The position numbers were made by a program, and so were the translations under genes. Positions 1 to 11,114 of a stretch of DNA of 64,000 nucleotides are shown piece after piece. This DNA is from Tragulus kanchil (Eukaryota > Chordata > Mammalia > Artiodactyla > Tragulidae): contig JAIOJX010000026.1 of NCBI GenBank assembly GCA_022376925.1, positions 201,414,400-201,478,399 of the forward strand, read 5' to 3'. The notes under the pieces were generated by a model. The model saw nothing but the letters and a program-made list of their open reading frames with translations, ran no database searches and was not told where the DNA came from. Numbering within the stretch: position 1 is the first letter of the stretch; each line of letters starts with the position of its first letter.

Positions 1-350
1 TTCAAATCCTAAAAGATGATGCTGTTAAAGTATTGCACTCAAACTTGGTTGACATCAAATTTGCTGTCAGAAAATTTGGAAAATTCAACAGTGGCTACAG
101 CACTTGAACAGGTCAGTTTTCGTTTCGGTTCCAAAGAAGGGCAAAGCCAAAGAATGTTTGAACTACCATAGAGCAGTGCTGATTTCACAGGCTAGTAAAG
201 ATATGCTCAAAATCCTTCAATCTAGGCTTCAGCAATACATGTGAGAACTGAGAACTTCTAGATGTTAGAGCTGGATTTAGAAACGCAGGGGAACCAGAGA
301 TCAAATTGCTAACATTCGTTGGATCATAGAGAAAGCAAGGAATTCATCTA
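1..350 (+). mobile_element. BovB (RTE LINE) fragment, duplicated copy
   Basis: Matches the middle of the BovB reverse-transcriptase region, from the part encoding the segment before the catalytic aspartates. It is a copy of 1068-1418 and is cut by the window start. It ends abruptly at about 350, where the sequence switches to unrelated DNA with no tail or target-site duplication. It has no intact reading frame. Confidence 0.9.
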
Positions 351-976
351 CACCCAGATTCAGAATCCAGCCCATTCCAGATACACTGTGCACTGAAGCA
401 GGCAAGAGACATATCTTGGGAAAGAGAAAAAGACTGTGATGCCTCATGCAGCAAGCTCAGTCTAACTGATATGAAGAGTGTCCTCTAACATTCTGGCTTT
501 ACCTTTTCTTTCTTTTCTCTCCCACTCTTTCTGTTTTTACAAATAAAATGACTCAAACATCCATGCCAAAACTGAGGAAAGCCCACCATTCTCCCTGAGG
601 TTCTTAAGGATTCCCAGAATGGGAATCTACTTCTCCTTGGCCACCTGTCACCCTACCTCCTGCGGAGTTCTGTGTATGCGTTCTTCATTCTGTGGCCTCT
701 GTCTGCTAGTGGCTGTCAGCACCGCTTCACCTTCACAAAGCCCTCACTCAACTCAAGGCCATCAACCATCTTACATTGCCCAAAGTAGTGCCAACACAAG
801 ATGCAAAAAGAAAACCACCTTGGACTTCAAGATTAGGTCTTCCTGCCCTCAAGTGCCTACCTTGAGTGGTCTGCTCCCACGGCTCCCAAAGCCCTACTTT
901 CTCTTCACCACTCACTTCTTCACTCCCCTTGCCTTCTTTTCATGTTATTATTTGGAAAACTGGTCACTCACATAGA
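351..976. other. Unassigned sequence between two BovB copies
   Basis: This 626-bp stretch holds a pyrimidine-rich tract around 495-540 and no repeat family I recognise. A 118-codon open frame at 619-975 (+) is low in complexity and ends at the BovB boundary. It shows no domain, signal or splice context, so I treat it as chance. It is the non-duplicated spacer of duplication 1. Confidence 0.5.
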
Positions 977-2512
977 ACCAGACCTCCTGGAATGTGAAGT
1001 AAGTGGGCACTAGGAAGCATTACTACAAACAAAGCTTGTAGAGGTGATGGCATTCCAGCTGAGCTATTTCAAATCCTAAAAGATGATGCTGTTAAAGTAT
1101 TGCACTCAAACTTGGTTGACATCAAATTTGCTGTCAGAAAATTTGGAAAATTCAACAGTGGCTACAGCACTTGAACAGGTCAGTTTTCGTTTCGGTTCCA
1201 AAGAAGGGCAAAGCCAAAGAATGTTTGAACTACCATAGAGCAGTGCTGATTTCACAGGCTAGTAAAGATATGCTCAAAATCCTTCAATCTAGGCTTCAGC
1301 AATACATGTGAGAACTGAGAACTTCTAGATGTTAGAGCTGGATTTAGAAACGCAGGGGAACCAGAGATCAAATTGCTAACATTCGTTGGATCATAGAGAA
1401 AGCAAGGGAATTCATCTAGTATAAAAACATCTACTTCTGCTTCATTGACTACATGAAGGTCTTTGATTGTGTGGATCACAACAAACCAGAAAATTCTTAG
1501 AGATAAGAATACCAGACCACCTTACCTGCCTCCTGCGAAATAATATGAAGGACAAGAAGCAGCGGCAGTTAGAACTGAATATGGAACAACAGACTAGTTC
1601 CAAATTGGGAAAGTAATATGTCAAGGCTGTATATTGTCACCCTGCTTATTTATTTATATGCAGTGTACACCATGTGAAAAGTTAGGCTGGATGAATCACA
1701 AGCTGGAATCAAGATTTCCAGGAGAAATATCAACAACCTCAGAAATGCAGATGATAACACTCTAATGGCATAAAGTGAAGAGGAACTAAAGAGCCTCTTG
1801 ATGAAGGTGAAAGAGGAGAGTGAAAAACATGGCTTAAAACTTATCAAAACACTAAGATCATGACATCTGGTCCTATCACTTCATGGCAAATAGAAGGGGG
1901 AAAAGTGGAAGCAGTGACAGATTTTATTTTCTTGGGCTTCAAACTAACAGAAGATGGTGACTGCAACCATGAAATTAAAAGATGTTTGCTCTTTGCAAGG
2001 AAAGCCATGACTAACCTAGACCACGAGTTAAGAAGCAGAGATGTCACTTTGCCAACAAAGGCCAGTGTAGTCAAAACTGTGGCTTTTCCAGTAGTTATGT
2101 CCAGATGTGACTGTTGGACTATAAAGAAGGCCCAGCACTGAAGAACTGATGGTTTTGAACTGTGGTGCTGAAGAAAACTGTAGAGGGTCTCTTGGACTGC
2201 AAAGAGATCAAACCAGTCAATCCTAAAGGAAATCAACTCTGACTATTTATTGGAAAGACTGATGCTGAAGCTGAAGATCTAATACTTTCGCATGGGATGT
2301 GAAAAACTGACTCAATGGCAAAGACCTTGATGCTGGGTAAGACAGAAGGCAAAAGGAGAAAGAAGTGGAAAAGGATGAGATGGATAGGTAGCATCACTGA
2401 CACAATACACACGAGTCTGAGCAAACTCCAACAGATAGTGAAGGACAAGGGAGCCTGGTGTGTTGCAGTCCATGGGGTCACAAAGGGTCTGATATGACTT
2501 AATGACTGAACC
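977..2512 (+). mobile_element. BovB LINE, 5'-truncated, 3' half
   Basis: RTE-type non-LTR retrotransposon typical of ruminants. Recognisable BovB sequence starts near 977 and runs to the characteristic 3' tail (tgactgaacc at about 2503-2512), about 1.5 kb of a roughly 3-kb element. It covers the reverse-transcriptase palm, the C-terminal part and the 3' end from which the Bov-A SINE unit was derived. The frame is dead: a stop lies at 1771-1773 and another at 2139-2141, and the frame breaks between pieces. The part from 1851 on is duplicated at 2984-3645. Confidence 0.92.
1036..2497 (+). pseudogene. BovB reverse transcriptase remnant
   Basis: Remains of the RTE reverse transcriptase. At 1741-1758 the catalytic box reads Arg-Asn-Ala-Asp-Asp-Asn. 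The two aspartates survive, but the Tyr expected before Ala-Asp-Asp in this family is Asn. Five codons past that box the frame hits taa at 1771. Residual open pieces at 1860-2141 (93 codons) and 2315-2497 (60 codons) encode the thumb-like and C-terminal regions. It cannot make an active enzyme. Confidence 0.85.
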
Positions 2513-2958
2513 ACACCAACAGATTTCTGATTAGGCTCAATGTGTATCTTTGCACATGTGTGGGTATCTTTGGGTATTCAGAAAGCTCATCATATACTTT
2601 GCTAAACCAAAATGCAATCAACAAGTCACCCTCAGTATTAGAAAGCACTAACAATATTTGTGAAGCGATCCTTTTTTCTTTATTTTAAGCAGAGTTCACT
2701 TTTCCACCATCGAGGTTTTTATTCTTCATTTTGCAGAAACATTAATATTTCTTCACCTTCAAAAATTTGTTAGATCTGGAGAACTGGAAATACCAGTTTT
2801 CTTTAAATTTTAATAACCCCAATTCACTTTAGACAGCAACAAACAGACTTCCTGTGTTACTGAGATTTGATTTAATTTTTCAGTTCAGCAAATTAGAAGG
2901 AAGTGGTCTGCACTAGTCTTCCTCCTCCCTGGATCTGGAACCCCGGATGGGGCATTGC
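2513..2958. other. Unassigned sequence, present again at 3646-4091
   Basis: AT-rich sequence after the BovB tail with no recognisable gene or repeat. It ends with a short GC-richer stretch at about 2900-2958. The whole block recurs in duplication 2. Confidence 0.5.
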
Positions 2959-2983
2959 CCCGTCTACCCGGTTAAAACTAAAA

Positions 2984-3645
2984 ACTAAGATCATGAAATC
3001 TGGTCCTATCACTTCATGGCAAATAGAAGGGGGAAAAGTGGAAGCAGTGACAGATTTTATTTTCTTGGGCTTCAAACTAACAGAAGATGGTGACTGCAAC
3101 CATGAAATTAAAAGATGTTTGCTCTTTGCAAGGAAAGCCATGACTAACCTAGACCACGAGTTAAGAAGCAGAGATGTCACTTTGCCAACAAAGGCCAGTG
3201 TAGTCAAAACTGTGGCTTTTCCAGTAGTTATGTCCAGATGTGACTGTTGGACTATAAAGAAGGCCCAGCACTGAAGAACTGATGGTTTTGAACTGTGGTG
3301 CTGAAGAAAACTGTAGAGGGTCTCTTGGACTGCAAAGAGATCAAACCAGTCAATCCTAAAGGAAATCAACTCTGACTATTTATTGGAAAGACTGATGCTG
3401 AAGCTGAAGATCTAATACTTTCGCATGGGATGTGAAAAACTGACTCAATGGCAAAGACCTTGATGCTGGGTAAGACAGAAGGCAAAAGGAGAAAGAAGTG
3501 GAAAAGGATGAGATGGATAGGTAGCATCACTGACACAATACACACGAGTCTGAGCAAACTCCAACAGATAGTGAAGGACAAGGGAGCCTGGTGTGTTGCA
3601 GTCCATGGGGTCACAAAGGGTCTGATATGACTTAATGACTGAACC
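2984..3645 (+). mobile_element. BovB 3' part, second copy
   Basis: Second copy of 1851-2512, produced by duplication 2 and not by a separate insertion. It carries the same stop codons and the same 3' tail. Confidence 0.92.
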
Positions 3646-4091
3646 ACACCAACAGATTTCTGATTAGGCTCAATGTGTATCTTTGCACATGTGTGGGTAT
3701 CTTTGGGTATTCAGAAAGCTCATCATATACTTTGCTAAACCAAAATGCAATCAACAAGTCACCCTCAGTATTAGAAAGCACTAACAATATTTGTGAAGCG
3801 ATCCTTTTTTCTTTATTTTAAGCAGAGTTCACTTTTCCACCATCGAGGTTTTTATTCTTCATTTTGCAGAAACATTAATATTTCTTCACCTTCAAAAATT
3901 TGTTAGATCTGGAGAACTGGAAATACCAGTTTTCTTTAAATTTTAATAACCCCAATTCACTTTAGACAGCAACAAACAGACTTCCTGTGTTACTGAGATT
4001 TGATTTAATTTTTCAGTTCAGCAAATTAGAAGGAAGTGGTCTGCACTAGTCTTCCTCCTCCCTGGATCTGGAACCCCGGATGGGGCATTGC

Positions 4092-4345
4092 TGTCACAGG
4101 TCCTCATGGCCAGCTGCCTCAGCCATCTTGCCTGCTCTTAGCAGCTGCCCTCCTGGGTACCAAGGGAAAAATGAACCTCAGGGATTGTCTCCTATATGTT
4201 TTTCCCTTCTTACTCTCCTAATGCAGACTTCCTGTGTAGATTTTAAAGAAAAGATTCTGTGTGCCATTTTAGACCCAGAAGAAAGAAGCTGACACAGAAG
4301 AATAAAAGGGAACCTGCATTATTGTTGAGGAAACACCTGACCAGA
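4092..4345. other. Unassigned sequence
   Basis: Single-copy sequence between duplication 2 and an inverted BovB end. A 61-70 codon frame overlaps it in two phases, which is typical of chance. I see no feature in it. Confidence 0.45.
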
Positions 4346-4675
4346 TGTTGTTCAGTCACTAAGTCAAATCTGACCCCATGAACTGCAGCACACCAGGTTT
4401 TCCTGTCCTTCGCTATCTCTGGAGTTTACTCAAACTCAAGTTCATTGAGTCAGTGATGCCACTGAACCATCTTGTCCTCTGTCATTCCCTTCTCCTCTTT
4501 CCCTCAATCTTTCCTAGCATCAGGGGCTTTTACAGTGAGTCAGTTCTTCACATCAGGTGGCCAGAGTATTATTGGAGCTTCAGCTTCAGCACCAGTCCTT
4601 CCAGTGAATATTCAGGATTGATTTCCTTTAGGATTGACTGGTTTGATCTCTTTGCTATCCAAGGGACTCTCCATA
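4346..4675 (-). mobile_element. BovB 3' end, inverted
   Basis: Read on the minus strand this is the BovB 3' terminal region (C-terminal coding part to tail), about 330 bp. The tail side (a gttgttcagtcact-type sequence) lies at 4346. It is strongly 5'-truncated with no intact frame. Its distal part, from about 4475, recurs in duplication 3. Confidence 0.87.
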
Positions 4676-5213
4676 TAAAGCTGAGTAAAATCTGTCCCAT
4701 CTCCTCAAGCTTCGTTTAATTTTTTCTTTCTAGGCTCTTCCCCACATCATAGAGTCTGTCTGATCCCTTTGCACTAAGTTATGAATGACTGATAAGACTT
4801 GATATATTATTTCTTTTAGAGCTATTTGCATTTCGTCAGGAGAAAAACAGTTACAGGATGGAGAGAATCATTTTGCAAAAGGGTAGTATTGTGAAATCTT
4901 CAGAACTATTTGTTGCAGTTTAAGCATTCCTCTCTGAGATCAGTATGAGCAGAAACTGAAGGCTTATGTTTCTTGGATGAGGAGGTCCTCTTATAATTAA
5001 TTTAACACCCATATGTAGTTAGTCCTCCCTTAGAATTCGGTTGAATGGGCTTCTCTTTGAGGCAAAAAATTATTGGAAAGGTTGAGAGAAGTTAGTTACT
5101 TCTATTCAATCATTTGTAAATGTGTATTGCCCTTCAGTGCTGGCCTCGATTCTCATCTCAATAAACTGTAGAACAGATCTAGAAAGGAAAGAAAACATTT
5201 CCAAGGTTATGAC

Positions 5214-5333
5214 ATGAAGGAGGAAATGGCAGTTGCAGTATTCTTGCCTGGAAGTTCCATGGACAGAGGATCCTGGTAGGCTACAGTCCATGGAGTTGCA
5301 AAAAGTTGGACATAAATGAGAGGCTCAACAACA
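5214..5333 (+). mobile_element. Bov-A type SINE, 3' part
   Basis: The segment from aggaggaaatggcag through the conserved tccatgg box to the 3' end matches the BovB-derived half of Bov-A/Bov-tA SINEs. The tRNA-like head is absent. Copied at 6376-6495. Confidence 0.85.
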
Positions 5334-5644
5334 CTATCATGACTATTTTAACTTATATTTGAGAGAGGATGTGCTTTACTATTTAATATTTCATCTATAT
5401 AAAGTAGACCAGATTTCTGATTTTTTTTGAAATGTACAAATCAGAGGATCCTAGAAACCATAGTTGGAAGCAAAGAGTTATTTAGTTTGCTGAGAAGTCT
5501 AAGGTTGTTATTTGAAAATTGTCTCCACATCTACTAAGTATTATTACAAAAGAAAAACAGCTACCAGTTCTTCTCTCCCAAGGACAAAACTAAAAGAAAC
5601 GGGCTTAAACTATATTGGGAGTTGTTATTCACATTGTGTGTCTT

Positions 5645-5830
5645 TCCTCTGTCATTCCTTCTCCTCTTTCCCTCAATCTTTCCTAGCATCAGGGTTTTCA
5701 GTTCAGCCACATCAGGTGGCCAGAGTATTATTGAGCTTCAGCTTCAGCACCAGTCCTTCCAGTGAATATTCAGGATTGATTTCCTTTAGGATTGACTGGT
5801 TTGATCTCTTTGCTATCCAAGGGACTCTCC
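5645..5830 (-). mobile_element. BovB 3' end fragment, second copy
   Basis: Degraded second copy of about 4475-4672 from duplication 3. Several bases are lost near 5692-5715 relative to the first copy. Confidence 0.85.
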
Positions 5831-6375
5831 ATATAAAGCTGAGTAAAATCTGTCCCATCTCCTCAAGCTTCGTTTAATTTTTTCTTTCTAGGCTCTTCCC
5901 CACATCATAGAGTCTGTCTGATCCCTTTGCACTAAGTTATGAATGACTGATAAGACTTGATATATTATTTCTTTTAGAGCTATTTGCATTTCGTCAGGAA
6001 AAAAACAGTTACAGGATGGAGAGAATCATTTTGCAAAAGGGTAGTATTGTGAAATCTTCAGAACTATTTGTTGCAGTTTAAGCATTCCTCTCTGAGATCA
6101 GTATGAGCAGAAACTGAAGGCTTATGTTTCTTGGATGAGGAGGTCCTCTTATAATTAATTTAACACCCATATGTAGTTAGTCCTCCCTTAGAATTCGGTT
6201 GAATGGGCTTCTCTTTTTTTGAGGCAAAAAATTCTTGGAAAGGTTGAGAGAAGTTAGTTACTTCTATTCAATCATTTGTAAATGTGTATTGCCCTTCAGT
6301 GCTGGCCTCGATTCTCATCTCAATAAACTGTAGAACAGATCTAGAAAGGAAAGAAAACATTTCCAAGGTTATGAC

Positions 6376-6495
6376 ATGAAGGAGGAAATGGCAGTTGCAG
6401 TATTCTTGCCTGGAAGTTCCATGGACAGAGGATCCTGGTAGGCTACAGTCCATGGAGTTGCAAAAAGTTGGACATAAATGAGAGGCTCAACAACA
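6376..6495 (+). mobile_element. Bov-A type SINE, second copy
   Basis: Same sequence as 5214-5333, carried by duplication 3. Confidence 0.85.
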
Positions 6496-7016
6496 CTATC
6501 ATGACTATTTTAACTTATATTTGAGAGAGGATGTGCTTTACTATTTAATATTTCATCTATATAAAGTAGACCAGATTTCTGATTTTTTTTTTGAAATGTA
6601 CAAATCAGAGGATCCTAGAAACCATAGTTGGAAGCAAAGAGTTATTTAGTTTGCTGAGAAGTCTAAGGTTGTTATTTGAAAATTGTCTCCACATCTACTA
6701 AGTATTATTACAAAAGAAAAACAGCTACCAGTTCTTCTCTCCCAAGGACAAAACTAAAAGAAACGGGCTTAAACTATATTGGGAGTTTTAAGTTACACAT
6801 AAGAACAAATGCTCAATAATGAGGTTCATTAATTACTTTATCAGTCACCCAAGGAAAATGGTTGCATCTCACTCCTGAGAGAAACCTTATGAATTAGGAT
6901 AGGCAATCATCTAACATGATTGGCTAGCGGGAATGATTTTCATGTAACTCAATTGTCTCTTACTCCTTCCAAAATTACATTATGTAAAAAAATTTAATTA
7001 AAAGCTGTTACCAGAG

Positions 7017-7352
7017 CTTCCCTGGTAGCTCATTGGTGGAGAGTTCGCCTGCCAGTGCAGGAGACATGGGTTCTATCCCTGAGCTGGGAAGATGCCACAA
7101 GTGGCGGAGTAACTAAGCCAGTGAGCCACAACTATTGAGCCTGTGCTCTAGAGCCTCGGAACTGCAACTCTTGAGCCCATGTGCCACAATTACTGAAGTC
7201 CATGTGCCCTAGAGCCCAACTTCTACAACAAGAGGTATCACTGCGACAAGAAGCCTGCTCACCTCAACTAGAGAGCAGCCCTCACTCCCTGCAACTAAAA
7301 AAGAGCCTGCAGCAGCAATGAAAACCTAGAATAGCAATAGATAATTTTTTTT
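7017..7352 (+). mobile_element. CHR-type tRNA SINE (CHR-2-like), full length
   Basis: A cetartiodactyl tRNA-derived SINE. It has a tRNA-like head (gcttccctggtagctca onward, with a B-box-like gggttctatccctga), then the long body of tandem 'agcc...ccacaactactga'-like units, and an A-rich end. About 335 bp long. It lies in single-copy sequence between duplications 3 and 4. Confidence 0.88.
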
Positions 7353-7499
7353 TCAAAAAGCTGTTACCAAAAAAAAAAAAAATAGTTATGACAGTCTTCC
7401 TCTGAGAATAAGAGGCCCTCTTTGTGCTTCTAACTCTGGCATTTCAAAAGATCTAATTCTAACAAGAAATATTATAAAAGCTGAAATGTCTTTTCAATG

Positions 7500-7625
7500 C
7501 CTGCTCCTGCTCTCACTGGTAATTTACATTTTTAAGACTTTGAGAGCACATTGAGGCAAAGTCAAGTCAAGTGAACGTCACAAGGTCATGACTGGGCTGG
7601 ATTTGGGAATTTGATCTACTAATTC
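7500..7625 (+). mobile_element. MIR fragment (old SINE)
   Basis: Contains the MIR-like order gaggcaaagtcaag, aaggtcatgactggg and ctggatttgggaa. This matches the MIR pattern of cancelled 'gaggt...aaggtcac...gctggga'. It is diverged and the edges are uncertain. Confidence 0.5.
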
Positions 7626-8027
7626 TAGAAATGAGGATTAGGGATCTGTGCAGATGGAAATGAAGGCCAATTAGACATGATTAACATGTAGATTCAAAAA
7701 TAAGATAGCATGGTCTTTTACTCTGAGTCTTTGCCAGTAGAGTTTAATAAATTAAAATGAAATGTGGTTAAGTTGAGACATCAGAAAATGAGGTTAGGCA
7801 ATATTATGCAAACATCTCAAGATCTGGTTAATGGATCCTGGTACTTCGGGAAGATGAATTCCTTAAAGCTGACCAATGGATTCTTTTGTGGTTTGAGGAC
7901 CTTACTCACTTTCTGAAGCAAAGGACCTGCAAAACAAATAGAACAGAAGACAGTATCTTTGGTTCAGGCAAATATGAAAACCAGGGATTCATATAAAGTT
8001 TCAGAGTTGCTCAAAGCTTTTTAGTCA
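7626..8027. other. Unassigned single-copy sequence
   Basis: AT-rich sequence with no recognisable gene or repeat, ending at the left edge of duplication 4. Confidence 0.45.
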
Positions 8028-8499
8028 CTAATATTTAGGAGTACTTATTTCCCTTGATTTTTGCGTAGGTCTCCTACCATGAGGTCTACTTATAAGGACA
8101 TTGACTAGCTGCTAGGATGGGAAAATGAAACAGTTAAAATGATATTTTATGGATACAGAGAGTAGGGAATTAGAAAATAAACATAAAGATCCTAATTTCT
8201 GGATTTTTTTTTTTAAAGTACCACTTTTGCTTCTCCTAAGATTTTGTTTTTCATAAAGCTTTAGGCTCTTACAGTGCAAATTGCACCTTGCTTAAGGGCA
8301 GTAAGATTTACTTAATGACTATCTGCAAATCATTGTAGAATCTTCAGGGAGGAATGTTATTAGAGTGGAGAGCAGTAAATGTTCTCTGTGCAGGGAAAAT
8401 CTTCCCCGGCACATGGCCACAGGCTTTGATCTCATCAGCCCCCGTAATGAATTTCTACCTTCAGTTTTACAGGGACTTACTTCTGATGAGAGCAAAGCT

Positions 8500-8680
8500 C
8501 AGTGCAGACATTATCTAATTCTTCCTCGTAACATTCGTGTAGGTTTGGGTAAGGTAGGTTTTATTATTACCCAACCCATTCCGCAGATAGAGAAATAAAA
8601 TAGAAATTTACATGACTTTCCCAAGGTCAAGGAGAAGCTGAACTAAAAAGCCAGCAGGCTTCCATTTGGGATTTCCCAGT
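8500..8680 (+). mobile_element. MIR SINE
   Basis: Shows the MIR core: cattatctaattctt, a ggtaggttttattattaccc block, cagatagagaaat, and cccaaggtcaaggagaagctgaac. It is old, with diffuse ends. The 77-codon open frame across it is incidental. Copied at about 9649-9829. Confidence 0.7.
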
Positions 8681-8779
8681 TGTAAGCCCAGAGCTTTCAC
8701 CTGCTGACTCTGGGGTCACCAAGTAGTTGTGAGGGAACTGATAGGTCATGAGAGATGTGACAGGAGTAGATTCTGAACC

Positions 8780-8970
8780 AGAGGTCCTGAGTGTGCTTTT
8801 CTCTGCACTGTGAGATATTGGACAAGGTGGTGGTCTATTTGGAATTACTTTTTCTTCTTTAAAACTGGGTTATATTAGAAATGTGCTCCCCACGAGTCTT
8901 GTGGATTAGATGAAATAATGCATTTTCTAGTTACGGCATGTGATAAAATAGTTCAATCACATTAACATCC
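8780..8970 (+). mobile_element. MIR-like SINE, second element
   Basis: The order gatattggacaagg, ctttaaaactgggttata, ggattagatgaaataatgca matches the MIR right half ('accttgggcaag...aaaatgggg...ggattaaatgagataatgca'). Copied at about 9929-10119 by duplication 4. Confidence 0.6.
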
Positions 8971-9648
8971 TAAAGGGTAAATTCTATAATCATGAGGTTG
9001 AAATTCATAAAAGCACCTTCTGAAGTTGATAAATCAATCCATTTTATTATCAATATTCATTTCAGAATAGTCCATCATTATATTTACTGCAGATGTTATA
9101 TGACTCTAATGCAATTGATTTGTCTTTGATTCTTCCACACATTATTTCATGACCCTCACTCAGACATCTCACCTGTGCTCCTAATATTTAGGAGTACTTA
9201 TTTCCCTTGATTTTTGCGTAGGTCTCCTACCATGAGGTCTACTTATAAGGACATTGACTAGCTGCTAGGATGGGAAAATGAAACAGTTAAAATGATATTT
9301 TATGGATACAGAGAGTAGGGAATTAGAAAATAAACATAAAGATCCTAATTTCTGGATTTTTTTAAAGTCCCATTTTTGCTTCTCCTAAGATTTTGTTTTT
9401 CATAAAGCTTTAGGCTCTTACAGTGCAAATTGCACCTTGCTTAAGGGCAGTAAGATTTACTTAATGACTATCTGCAAATCATTGTAGAATCTTCAGGGAG
9501 GAATGTTATTAGAGTGGAGAGCAGTAAATGTTCTCTGTGCAGGGAAAATCTTCCCCGGCACATGGCCACAGGCTTTGATCTCATCAGCCCCCGTAATGAA
9601 TTTCTACCTTCAGTTTTACAGGGACTTACTTCTGATGAGAGCAAAGCT

Positions 9649-10119
9649 CAGTGCAGACATTATCTAATTCTTCCTCGTAACATTCGTGTAGGTTTGGGTA
9701 AGGTAGGTTTTATTATTACCCAACCCATTCCGCAGATAGAGAAATAAAATAGAAATTTACATGACTTTCCCAAGGTCAAGGAGAAGCTGAACTAAAAAGC
9801 CAGCAGGCTTCTATTTGGGATTTCCCAGTTGTAAGCCCAGAGCTTTCACCTGCTGACTCTGGGGTCACCAAGTAGTTGTGAGGGAACTGATAGGTCATGA
9901 GAGATGTGACAGGAGTAGATTCTGAACCAGAGGTCCTGAGTGTGCTTTTCTCTGCACTGTGAGATATTGGACAAGGTGGTGGTCTATTTGGAATTACTTT
10001 TTCTTCTTTAAAACTGGGTTATATTAGAAATGTGCTCCCCACGAGTCTTGTGGATTAGATGAAATAATGCATTTTCTAGTTACGGCATGTGATAAAATAG
10101 TTCAATCACATTAATGTCC
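9649..10119 (+). mobile_element. Two MIR fragments, second copies
   Basis: Second copies of the MIRs at 8500-8680 and 8780-8970, with intervening sequence, from duplication 4. Confidence 0.6.
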
Positions 10120-10329
10120 TAAAGGGTAAATTCTATAATCATGAGGTTGAAATTCATAAAAGCACCTTCTGAAGTTGATAAATCAATCCATTTTATTATC
10201 AATATTCATTTCAGAATAGTCCATCATTATATTTACTGCAGATGTTATATGACTCTAATGCAATTGGTTTGTCTTTGATTCTTCCACACATTATTTCATG
10301 ACCCTCACTCAGACATCTCACCTGTGCTC

Positions 10330-11114
10330 CAAAGAAAACGCATCCTGTTAGAGACCATGGGTCTGTCACTTTCTTTCTTTCCAGGCTTTTGTCTTCTGTG
10401 TCTCCCGTAGCTCCCGATGGTGCCCCCAAGACATCATGGCCACCAAGCCCAGTCCCTGTGCACTGGGCATGGCCACCACTGTAGCTGTTGCCCTGAGCTC
10501 CTCCTGGAGGCTGAGGGCACTGTGTTCTCTGGAATTTCCAAACTATCACAGCCAAGCTGTGTCCTGAACAGGAGATGGGGGCTCTGTCTTGACTGGGTTA
10601 CACATTTCCCCATGGCTTTCCCTCCTGTGCCTGATGCAACTAGATTTTTGGATAATATCTTCCAGGAGAACACTTCTGGGGGTTGAAGTATTTGGGGTTT
10701 GGATCAGGGGAGAAAACTGAAGGACACTTACTATTTTGTACTTAGAATCCCTTCTCCTCTGATGACTAAAGCTACATTTTAAAAAACTGGATCATAACTG
10801 CCAAACTTGTCTGAATCTCTCTCTCTTTTTAAGGAAATATTTTTTGCCTAGAGACACTTCAAAATTTCATGTAAATGATTTATGGCAAGCAAATAATCTA
10901 GAATGATAAACATGTCTAAATACTAGGTTGGACATAGGCTTAATTCCCTGTTTTCCCATAAAGATATAACTGTGAAGTAAATATATATAAAGTTCAAGTT
11001 AATAAACATAAACATAATTTGAAGGGTAGATGATTATTAGATTTTTTTATAAATATGATGAACCCCCGGCTTAATTGGCTTTATTTAGTGTGTGAATGGT
11101 TTTCAAATTTATAC
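10330..11114. other. Unassigned single-copy sequence
   Basis: The first 350 bp are relatively GC-rich (about 10390-10690). They carry overlapping chance frames on both strands (89 and 114 codons) with no recognised domain. The rest is AT-rich. No repeat family identified. Confidence 0.45.

Larger units (their letters stand above)
1..1418. repeat. Duplication 1: spaced direct repeat of a BovB segment, left edge outside window
   Basis: Bases 1-350 match 1068-1418 almost perfectly (offset 1067). The only clear difference is one missing g in a g-run near 340. Unlike the other pairs, about 620-700 bp of non-matching sequence (351 to about 976) separates the copies, and the left copy runs off the window. 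Both copies share the same private decay of the BovB reverse-transcriptase region, so this is a recent duplication and not two independent BovB insertions. Confidence 0.93.
1851..4091. repeat. Duplication 2: tandem pair, unit about 1.13 kb
   Basis: Left copy 1851-2958 and right copy 2984-4091, with a constant offset of 1133. They are separated by 25 bp (2959-2983) found in neither flank. The only substitution I noticed is c/a near 1864/2997. The unit starts inside the BovB reverse transcriptase and ends in unique sequence about 450 bp past the BovB tail, so neither edge is an element boundary. Confidence 0.97.
4475..6787. repeat. Duplication 3: tandem pair, unit about 1.16 kb
   Basis: Left copy 4475-5623, right copy 5645-6787, with 21 bp of filler at 5624-5644. 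The offset drifts from 1170 at the left edge to 1162-1164. This reflects about 8 missing bases and several mismatches in the first 100 bp of the right copy, and longer T and A runs later (5057 against 6214). Errors are densest next to the junction. Confidence 0.96.
8028..10329. repeat. Duplication 4: clean head-to-tail pair, unit about 1.15 kb
   Basis: Left copy 8028-9180 abuts right copy 9181-10329 with no filler, and a single c could be shared at the junction. The offset goes from 1153 to 1149 because a T run near 8206 is shorter in the right copy. Substitutions are mostly transitions: c/t near 8665/9812, ac/tg near 8965/10114, and a/g near 9116/10265. This is an allele-like pattern. Confidence 0.97.

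Noticed and set aside
619..975. 118-codon open frame as a small gene
   Set aside because: No domain, no homologue I recognise, biased simple composition, and it ends at the BovB boundary. It fits chance in a pyrimidine-rich stretch.
2959..2983. 25-bp filler as a cloning adaptor or vector remnant
   Set aside because: I do not recognise it as any adaptor. It is too short to judge and matches nothing else in the window.
1860..3630. Repeated open frames as a reverse-transcriptase-containing defence system or retron
   Set aside because: The sequence is plainly BovB LINE in a ruminant context, with internal stops. It has none of the features of bacterial reverse-transcriptase systems.
7017..7100. 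tRNA gene in the tRNA-like head
   Set aside because: The A/B-box-like sequence belongs to a SINE head with a body and A-rich end. It has no proper tRNA fold or 3' end that I can support.
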